A stretch of DNA of 21,279 nt, taken from the NCBI GenBank assembly GCA_029779995.1, contig JAKOZM010000365.1, positions 1 to 21,279 of the forward strand. Reading direction: 5' to 3'. Positions 7,540 to 14,614 of the stretch are shown piece after piece. The stretch's first letter is position 1; every line of letters begins with the position of its first letter. Below the pieces are notes generated by a model that searched no databases, was not told where the DNA came from, and saw nothing but the letters and a program-made list of their open reading frames with translations. Made by a program: the position numbers and the translations under genes. Source of the DNA: Actinomycetes bacterium (GTDB taxonomy: Bacteria; Actinomycetota; Actinomycetes; S36-B12; UBA10799).

Positions 7540-8511
7540 TCAGAACTTGAACCAGCTGGAGACAGCCTTGGTGACGTTCTTTACTACTTCTGCCGGGTTG
7601 ACAGACACCTCGATGTGCACCGATCCGCCAAGGCCGACAGCAAGACCTGCATCCACGCTGAACCCGACTTTGTCGGGCCCGAATGAGCCTTTGGCGCTGC
7701 CCTCTACGCCGATGCCGACCATGCCGTGCGCGCCGGCGGTTCCAGTGACCCCGCCGACCTCCATGCTCCCCTCGACGCCCGCTTCGGCCCCCAGGAAGGC
7801 CTTGCCTTCGGCGCTCGCGGTGACCCCGGAACCGTCCACGTGCAGGCTTCCTTGCCCACTCGCTTCCAGACCGGCCGAGGCCTCACCGTGACCCGTGGCC
7901 TTTGCTACTCCAAGGTCGGCGCTGGCATCCACGCCGCCCCGGGCACCGTCGAAGACCTCCCCGTGAACGTCCGCCGAGAGCCCGTCGGCCCCGAGCGAGG
8001 CACTTGCAGACGCCGACCCGCTCACCCCGACAGTCCCGTGAGCGTTCACTTCGGCCGAGCCAGATGAGTAGTGAGCTGAGCCTTCGACAATGTTCGCCGA
8101 TCCGCTCACTTCAGCCTGGGCCCGCAAACCGTGCTCGTCCAAGACCACGTCTGCCGCGGATCTGGAGTGGCTCGTCCACGTGTCGACGGTGGCGACATAA
8201 GCGCCCCCGCCCGTGAGCCCTGCTCCGGGAGAGCCTCCGTTGGAAGCCTCCTGCTGTTCGCCGACGTTGAGGTCAATGATTCCGGCGAGGTCGGCGAGCA
8301 GCTGCGTCACCGACTGCAAAGCGGGCCGCACATCGTTGGCGTATCGAATGGAAGCCCGGGACGAGTCAGAACCAACCCATTGCTGGGCAACTGATCCCAC
8401 AATGCGCGCGACATCCTGCTCCACACCACTGACCGTGCGAGCCATCCGGCGGAGGTTCTGGGACGCGTCCCTCAGCGCCTCAACATCAGCGCCCTCCGTA
8501 AATACCGTCAT
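7540..8511 (-). CDS. WXG100 domain fused to an Ala/Gly/Ser-rich beta-repeat domain (putative T7SS substrate)
   Basis: A 323-residue protein. I chose ATG at 8511 over the GTG at 8520 because AGGGGG sits 8 nt before it (too close to the GTG), and because its MTVFTEGADVEAL opening matches the lipase gene upstream. Residues 1-92 are a WXG100-like helical hairpin with W45-V-G. After a Gly/Ser linker, residues about 115-323 have a strikingly biased composition (Ala, Gly, Ser, Val). Small and larger residues alternate, as in short beta strands, in loosely repeated units with no Cys. The end has a L-G-L-G-G, V-x-I-E-V, N-P-A-E-V-V pattern that I have seen in other actinobacterial WXG proteins of unknown role. 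It is probably exported by the ATPase encoded downstream. It could be a surface or fibre-forming protein, or a toxin carrier. No catalytic motif is visible. Confidence 0.8.
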   Translation of the reverse strand: MTVFTEGADVEALRDASQNLRRMARTVSGVEQDVARIVGSVAQQWVGSDSSRASIRYANDVRPALQSVTQLLADLAGIIDLNVGEQQEASNGGSPGAGLTGGGAYVATVDTWTSHSRSAADVVLDEHGLRAQAEVSGSANIVEGSAHYSSGSAEVNAHGTVGVSGSASASASLGADGLSADVHGEVFDGARGGVDASADLGVAKATGHGEASAGLEASGQGSLHVDGSGVTASAEGKAFLGAEAGVEGSMEVGGVTGTAGAHGMVGIGVEGSAKGSFGPDKVGFSVDAGLAVGLGGSVHIEVSVNPAEVVKNVTKAVSSWFKF

Positions 8512-8540
8512 GATGTACACCCCCTGACTCTCATGTGTCT

Positions 8541-9725
8541 CTATTTCCTGTACGCATCGAGCGACGACTTGATGCCACTCACGTTGTGCCGCTCCACTTC
8601 GGTCTGCGCGGCCACCCCCACGGCGTATCCGCTCGCCTGGCCCGCCAACTGGCCGAGGCTAGGCAGAAGCGGAAGGTTCCCGAACGGGTCGGCTGCCCGG
8701 CCGATATCGGCGCCCGCGTCAGCTGCCGCGGAAGCAGAGCGATGAATCCGCTCTTGCGCGTCGACCGTCAGCGCGGAGGGGAGGCGGATCTGAGTCCCCA
8801 CTGCGGTCGGGCCGATCCGCGCGTTCTGGAGCGTCGTCAACGGATCGCCATCGACGTAGTAGTTGTGGATGAGCCGATCACTCTGGGCAGCGGCGCTCGG
8901 GTTAACCATCGCAAGGGCCAACTGGATATTCGAATTCACTCCGGCCGCGTTGAACGTCATGGCCGAGGCGCCGGTTGCCAGGCTAGCCGCGGCTGCCAGG
9001 CCGCCCCCAAGGGAATGGCCGGTAAGGACGAGGTTGTCCGGCCCGATATGCGCCGCGACCGTCATGCTCATTCTGATCGCCTTCTCGTATTGACTTGGGA
9101 ACAAACCGACGCCTTGCGCCACATCGGTCTTCCAGTCCTTCCACGACGTCGGATCCGTGCCGGCGAACGCCATCACGACATGGCCATCAGCGTCCCGATA
9201 GACAGCGGCTCGGAACCCGTCAGATCCGACCAAGTCCGTAGGGCTCAGGCCGAGCGACGACAGTTCTTCATCCGGCACCGGCGTCCATCCGGTCGGCAGC
9301 TGACCCTTCGAATCCCCGTAGGCGTCGGCGGCGAACGCCAGTAGAGCCGAGGCATTCCTGGCGTCAGTCACCTTGTCACTGGAGGTACCTTCGCCATGCC
9401 ACCCTCCCTGCGCCGAAAGTGCGTGGGTGAACCCACCCTCTGCATCGGCCACGCTGTTGCTGGTGGCGCGCTGCTCCGCGGCGTTGGCGGCGACCGTCTG
9501 GGCCAGTTCCACCACCAGGCGTCGGCAGTCTTCGAGAGCCGGCCCGTAGGAGCGATTCCATTGATTCGACAACGAACGTTGGTCATTCCCGGACCAATGA
9601 GTAGCTAGTTGAATGAAGACAGCGTCCGTCGCTGCACGCGACATTCTAATCCGGTTGCCATATTCGTGAAGGAGTGACACGGATTCAGATAGCGCCTCGA
9701 CATCAGCCCCTTCGGTCAACACCAT
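8541..9725 (-). CDS. WXG100 domain fused to an alpha/beta-hydrolase lipase (putative T7SS effector)
   Basis: A 394-residue protein, first in its operon. Residues 1-92 form a WXG100-like hairpin with W44-S-G and end in the same A-A-E-Q-R pattern as the small WXG100 protein B. From about 118 a lipase/DUF2974-type alpha/beta hydrolase follows. It has a strand VVMAFAGTD (183-191; the FAGT oxyanion region of class 3 lipases) and the nucleophile elbow G-H-S238-L-G-G-G. D292 or D294 (Y-V-D-G-D-P) is the likely acid, and H380 (E-R-H-N-V) the likely base. All triad residues are present, so it should be active on lipid or phospholipid. There is no signal peptide; export through the WXG domain is inferred. 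WXG/LXG-fused lipases are known as T7SS antibacterial effectors in firmicutes. ATG at 9725 has GGGGG about 10 nt upstream. No recognised immunity gene is adjacent. Confidence 0.87.
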   Translation of the reverse strand: MVLTEGADVEALSESVSLLHEYGNRIRMSRAATDAVFIQLATHWSGNDQRSLSNQWNRSYGPALEDCRRLVVELAQTVAANAAEQRATSNSVADAEGGFTHALSAQGGWHGEGTSSDKVTDARNASALLAFAADAYGDSKGQLPTGWTPVPDEELSSLGLSPTDLVGSDGFRAAVYRDADGHVVMAFAGTDPTSWKDWKTDVAQGVGLFPSQYEKAIRMSMTVAAHIGPDNLVLTGHSLGGGLAAAASLATGASAMTFNAAGVNSNIQLALAMVNPSAAAQSDRLIHNYYVDGDPLTTLQNARIGPTAVGTQIRLPSALTVDAQERIHRSASAAADAGADIGRAADPFGNLPLLPSLGQLAGQASGYAVGVAAQTEVERHNVSGIKSSLDAYRK

Positions 9726-9758
9726 GTCACCCGCCCCCTATATGCGCTTCGTCGGTTG

Positions 9759-9787
9759 AACCTAGGGCGAAATCTCGTCGGCGTCGA
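9759..9787 (-). promoter_or_regulatory. Promoter of the lipase-to-ATPase operon
   Basis: On the minus strand a TCGACG -35 box (9782-9787), exactly 17 nt, then a TAGGTT -10 box (9759-9764). The leader to the lipase ATG would be about 27 nt. Geometry is identical to the promoter at 1418-1446. It makes the secretion operon independent of the transglutaminase-like gene upstream. Predicted by eye. Confidence 0.55.
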
Positions 9788-9808
9788 TGGGGAGAAGTCC
9801 CCGGGATC
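9783..9808 (-). promoter_or_regulatory. Palindromic operator abutting the -35 box, copy 2
   Basis: The core on the minus strand is GGGGACTTCTCCCC (9789-9802), flanked by GATCC(C) and ATCGAC as in the copy at 1442-1466. Over the 25-26 shared positions there is one base change and one extra C. The 184-nt gap it sits in (9726-9909) otherwise shows only GC-rich sequence after the transglutaminase-like stop, with no convincing terminator. Confidence 0.6.
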
Positions 9809-9909
9809 GGACTGCTGCTCAGCCCGCGGGGACCGCCCGCTGCTGAACTGCACTGCGCCGGCGTTTCTGCGGCCCAGCAAAGGAGTGACAATCCGCCCGA
9901 GCCGCATCC

Positions 9910-12249
9910 TTATGCCGCGGCCTTTCGCAACTGACGGGACCCCAGAAGCGAACGCAGGCTCACAGCCGCTCGCCAGCGCTGCCAACGGGGATATGTCGAC
10001 GCCATGGCCCTGCGGGCCCCGTCGACGCGCGACCAGTAGTCCGCGACCTCCGCATCGGACGGCTCGCCCGGGCCGAAGACGCCAGCATCGGCCGCATCCG
10101 CAAGGTCCTGAACCCCCAACGCGGACAGCCCGATCCCCTGCTCGCGCCGGGTTGAGGCCGCGGGGACAGAAGCGCCGAGATCGGCCGCTCGGTCGACGAT
10201 CTCGCGCCAACCCCCTGCCATACGGGTGGTCGGGGCCCCTTGCGACCGTCGCCGACGCCGACGCGTGCCCTTGGCCAACACGATCACCGCGCAGGTCCCG
10301 AGCACCACGGCCAGCGGCGGGCCGGCGAACCGAGCTGTGGTCAGAAGCCACGCCGGCATGACAAAGCCGGGGTCCGTCGGACCGTCGATCAGCCCCTCGG
10401 CTCCGGCATCGGCCGTCCCGAGCGAGTCCGCCGATCCCGGCGGGCGCGACGCTGGCGGCGGCGGCACGACCTTGGTGTCGAAGTCTTGCGCAGCTGGAGG
10501 CTCCTGCTGGTCGGGCTTCTTGGTGCGATCCGGCATGAAGACCGTTTCCGGCACGCCGACCCAGGACCCATCCGAGGAGAGCACCTCCACCCAGACGTGC
10601 ACGTCCTGGCCACGAACGGCGCCACCTTCGGGCACGGTCGCCCCGACGACAACACGCGCCGGAACACCGAGTTGGTTGGCGACGAGCGCGAACACGGCGG
10701 CATACTGCTCGTCGTTGCCGACCGGCTGCTTGACGTTTGCGAAAGTGAGCAGGCGACCGACGCCGTGACCCGGCAGGTACTGCACCTCAGCCGCCGTCGT
10801 GCCGTCGCTGTAGGCCCCGTTCAGCTTGAGGTGTTTGGCGACACTCATCAGTTGCGCCCACGGGTCCCCTTGTCCCCCACCCCATTTGGTGGCCTGTGGC
10901 GCGAGGAAGGCGAATGTCGAGGCATCCATGAGAACACCGCTGCCGGGGATGAGGGAGCCGTCCCCGCTCACTGCGTTCACGCCGCCGGACACCTGGACGA
11001 CGTCGCCGGCGCGAAGCCGATCGGGAACGATTCCCTGGCCGAGGGCGAGGTTGTAGCGCAACGAAGCGGCATGTGCGGCGGCGGTCCCACCCGCGAACTC
11101 CACCCGGGTCGCGGGCCCAGCGGCGGGGAGCCAGACGTTGAGGTCACTGATCGCGGCGTATGCCGCCTCGACCGTCACTGTGTAGGTCTTCGGCTCCGCG
11201 ACCGACGGCTGCTCGATCGCCGTCCCGACCCGCTGGTACGTGTCCGGGCGGGTGGAGTCGGCCGAGGAGTTCCCAGCCGTCCAGGCGGTTCCGCTATAGG
11301 CGTCAAGCGTGGCGAAGCGCAGCCGTGTCCCCGCCGGAAGACCGCTGACCGACAGCAGGGTCTGGTCCCACAACAGCTTGGCGCCCTCGGTGTACTTACG
11401 GAAGCCGGCCACCGGGCTGGGGTAGCTGGTGGGATCGAACGGTGGCTCGACATAGGCACGCAGCACGACCCGGTCGCGAGCATTCGAGCCGGCGAGGGCC
11501 GGCGCCACGACGGTCGCCGCGGCCGCGGCGACCGCGAGGAGCGCGGCTCCCGTGATGACCCGAGCGCGGCGCCCAGCCGACTCGGACCCTCCGACGGTGA
11601 CCAGGGACAGTCGACGTGACCGCACCACGACCCAGCCAGCGGCGAGCACGGCAGTCCCGAGACCGATCGGAAGCGCCGCGGCCGGAGTCCGAGTGCCTAG
11701 AAGGATGACGATGCTGGACACAGCCAACGGGGTCAGCACGGCCAGCCAGGGCAGCCGGGTGCGGCGCGCAACGGTGAACCCCACCGTCCCCCCGAGCAGG
11801 CCCAAGAGGTAGGGCAGGACGACCAACTGGCCCGACCCGTCGACCGGCGGCAGCGTCGTCAGCATGTCCTTCCACCCGCCGATCGCCACCGAGGACAGGC
11901 CAGTGATGGACGAGCCGGTCGGGACGACGCCTGCCAACAGACGCTCGCGGACACCGACGAACCCACCGACGAGGAAGTAGGCCGCGATGACCAATCCAGC
12001 GATGACGATGATCGGCTGGCGCAGCACGTTGGCGACGTGTGACAACCCAACCCCGAGCAGGATCCCGAGGATGCCCGCGGCCAGGTAGATCGGCGTGTCG
12101 AAGGTGGTCCGGAACCCGACGAGGGCCAGGACGAGCATGCCGACGAGGAAGCCCGCGTCGACAAGATCGGGTTGGGTGGGCGCCAGCGCCTTCATTCGGG
12201 TCGACGTGGTCGCCCACATGCTGGGGCGGGATGCACCGATGACGGTCAT
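9910..12249 (-). CDS. Membrane transglutaminase-like protein (TgpA type) lacking the catalytic cysteine
   Basis: A 779-residue membrane protein with the TgpA/DUF3488 layout. It has about six or seven membrane helices in residues 30-250, an extracytoplasmic region (about 255-630) with a transglutaminase-core domain, a Pro-rich stretch, a further helix (634-660) and an Arg-rich cytoplasmic tail. The core motif normally reads G-x-C-E-Q-Y/F; here it is G511-N-D513-E-Q-Y, so Cys is Asp. The His is kept (H551 in H-V-W-V-E-V). The usual V-D-P-T reads V-P-E-T, so the Asp is also lost. It is probably a pseudoenzyme with a binding or scaffolding role. ATG at 12249 overlaps the DUF58 stop as ATGA. It is last in the MoxR/DUF58 cluster. 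TgpA-like proteins with MoxR and DUF58 partners are a common bacterial trio tied to the cell envelope. Confidence 0.88.
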   Translation of the reverse strand: MTVIGASRPSMWATTSTRMKALAPTQPDLVDAGFLVGMLVLALVGFRTTFDTPIYLAAGILGILLGVGLSHVANVLRQPIIVIAGLVIAAYFLVGGFVGVRERLLAGVVPTGSSITGLSSVAIGGWKDMLTTLPPVDGSGQLVVLPYLLGLLGGTVGFTVARRTRLPWLAVLTPLAVSSIVILLGTRTPAAALPIGLGTAVLAAGWVVVRSRRLSLVTVGGSESAGRRARVITGAALLAVAAAAATVVAPALAGSNARDRVVLRAYVEPPFDPTSYPSPVAGFRKYTEGAKLLWDQTLLSVSGLPAGTRLRFATLDAYSGTAWTAGNSSADSTRPDTYQRVGTAIEQPSVAEPKTYTVTVEAAYAAISDLNVWLPAAGPATRVEFAGGTAAAHAASLRYNLALGQGIVPDRLRAGDVVQVSGGVNAVSGDGSLIPGSGVLMDASTFAFLAPQATKWGGGQGDPWAQLMSVAKHLKLNGAYSDGTTAAEVQYLPGHGVGRLLTFANVKQPVGNDEQYAAVFALVANQLGVPARVVVGATVPEGGAVRGQDVHVWVEVLSSDGSWVGVPETVFMPDRTKKPDQQEPPAAQDFDTKVVPPPPASRPPGSADSLGTADAGAEGLIDGPTDPGFVMPAWLLTTARFAGPPLAVVLGTCAVIVLAKGTRRRRRRSQGAPTTRMAGGWREIVDRAADLGASVPAASTRREQGIGLSALGVQDLADAADAGVFGPGEPSDAEVADYWSRVDGARRAMASTYPRWQRWRAAVSLRSLLGSRQLRKAAA

Positions 12250-13598
12250 CGCGACTGACCTCCTCGCAGGATGATCGGCAGTTCGGTGAGTCGGCCAAGG
12301 GTGAGGATCGTGATCGAGCCGACGCTCGTCATGCCCGCCGTTGCCCCTTCCTCAACCTGGAGGGCGATGACGTTCACCTGGGGCGGGAAATGGCTCGCGG
12401 CATGGCGTATGCCGCCCAACTCACCGAGCGAGCCCGTGGCCATCACGACGACCGAGATGTCCGGCGACAATTTGGCCAGTTCCCGTGCCGAGTCAGCCAG
12501 CGTCACCCCATCAAGCTCCGCGCGAGAGAAGACGTCCAGCGCCATCGGCGGGTCGGGGTCGACGGCTGCGAACCGGCCCGCCGCGACGCTGAGGTCCATC
12601 TGGTCGCGAACAGCGCGCACGGCGACCGAGGCACCGGCGGAGACGGCGAGCTCGAAATCGTCGCCCGCGGCATACGCCATGCGGTTGCAGTCGACGATGA
12701 CGGCGACGTGCGAGCGCCGGGTGTCGAGGAACTGCCGGACGAGGAAGGGGCTGCCGGTCGGACGCCCGGCGAGCTTCGCCGAGGACCGCCAGTGGATGTA
12801 GCGCCGGTCGTCCCCGGGGGTGTACTCGCGCAAGGTGTGGAAGGCGAGGTCGGTCATCGAGATGTCGTTGGTGGAGTGGCCCTCGAGGTCCCGCAGCAGG
12901 CCGGAGCCGACCGGCTCGACCGGCACCGTCTTGGGATGCACGAACAACTCGACCGGCTCGGTCCAGGTGACGCGACGCGACACCAGCCCGAACGGGTCGC
13001 CGCGGCCGGTGCTCAGCGGACCGACGGTGATGACGCCACGCCGGTGGGTGGGGATGATGACCGGCTCGTCGTAGTGGTCACCAGCGGAAAGGGTCGGGAG
13101 GTGGAAGCGGGCTGAGTTCTGGCCGACAGGCAGGTCCAGGTCCAGCGGCAGCACGGGCCGCGCGCCGTCGTTGACGACGCTCACTCGCGCCGCCGCCCCG
13201 CTGCCGACGATGACCCGCTGCGGGTGTAGGTCAAGGTCGACCTTGAGCTTCATCCGCCCGAGCGTGAGCAGCCCGGACAACAGGAGGAGAAGGAGCCCGA
13301 AGGCGGCCAGGTAGCGCGGCTCGGCCCAGCCCAACGCCCACCCGACCAGCCAGGCCAAGGCGCTGATGACCAGGACCGTCCAGCCGATGGGCGTGATCGA
13401 ACGCAGCACGACGACGATCGGCGCGGTCACCGGTGCCACCTTTGGCGCGATCGCGGCCCACGCATCCTGCAGCCACTCGCGCGCCTTGCCCAGCCGCGTG
13501 GTCAGGCCGCCGAGGCGTATGCCGCGCAGCCCCCCGAACGTGGGAGGCGGCATACGCCCCGCCTCGCGATTCACGCGATGAGTTCCCTTGCGTGCCAT
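12246..13598 (-). CDS. DUF58 domain membrane protein
   Basis: 450 residues. A basic N-terminus precedes two adjacent membrane helices (about 70-90 and 94-115). A strand-rich region (about 118-245) follows. The DUF58 signature L-R-E-Y-T-P-G-D-D (256-264) continues into an I-H-W-R-S-S-A-K block. A von Willebrand A-like part with a V-A-V-I-V-D start (about 298) ends the protein. DUF58 proteins partner MoxR AAA+ ATPases, and both genes are in place here: MoxR ends 18 nt upstream, and the transglutaminase-like gene overlaps downstream by 4 nt. The likely role is in MoxR-driven remodelling of an envelope complex; the target is unknown. Two isoleucines (Gly-Ile-Arg) use the rare ATA codon, in both cases creating the CGGCATAC octamer. 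ATG at 13598 has only a weak ribosome site (GGAAGG, too distant). Confidence 0.9.
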   Translation of the reverse strand: MARKGTHRVNREAGRMPPPTFGGLRGIRLGGLTTRLGKAREWLQDAWAAIAPKVAPVTAPIVVVLRSITPIGWTVLVISALAWLVGWALGWAEPRYLAAFGLLLLLLSGLLTLGRMKLKVDLDLHPQRVIVGSGAAARVSVVNDGARPVLPLDLDLPVGQNSARFHLPTLSAGDHYDEPVIIPTHRRGVITVGPLSTGRGDPFGLVSRRVTWTEPVELFVHPKTVPVEPVGSGLLRDLEGHSTNDISMTDLAFHTLREYTPGDDRRYIHWRSSAKLAGRPTGSPFLVRQFLDTRRSHVAVIVDCNRMAYAAGDDFELAVSAGASVAVRAVRDQMDLSVAAGRFAAVDPDPPMALDVFSRAELDGVTLADSARELAKLSPDISVVVMATGSLGELGGIRHAASHFPPQVNVIALQVEEGATAGMTSVGSITILTLGRLTELPIILRGGQSR

Positions 13599-13616
13599 GC
13601 CGGTTCGGGCCTTCCG

Positions 13617-14582
<966 letters not shown>

Positions 14583-14614
14583 GCGAGTCCTTTCGGTTCG
14601 TGCGAGCGCAATGC

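Noticed and set aside
9803..9905. A terminator after the transglutaminase-like gene.
   Set aside because: Only short imperfect GC-rich stems are present, with mismatches and no T-rich tail. I could not support a call.
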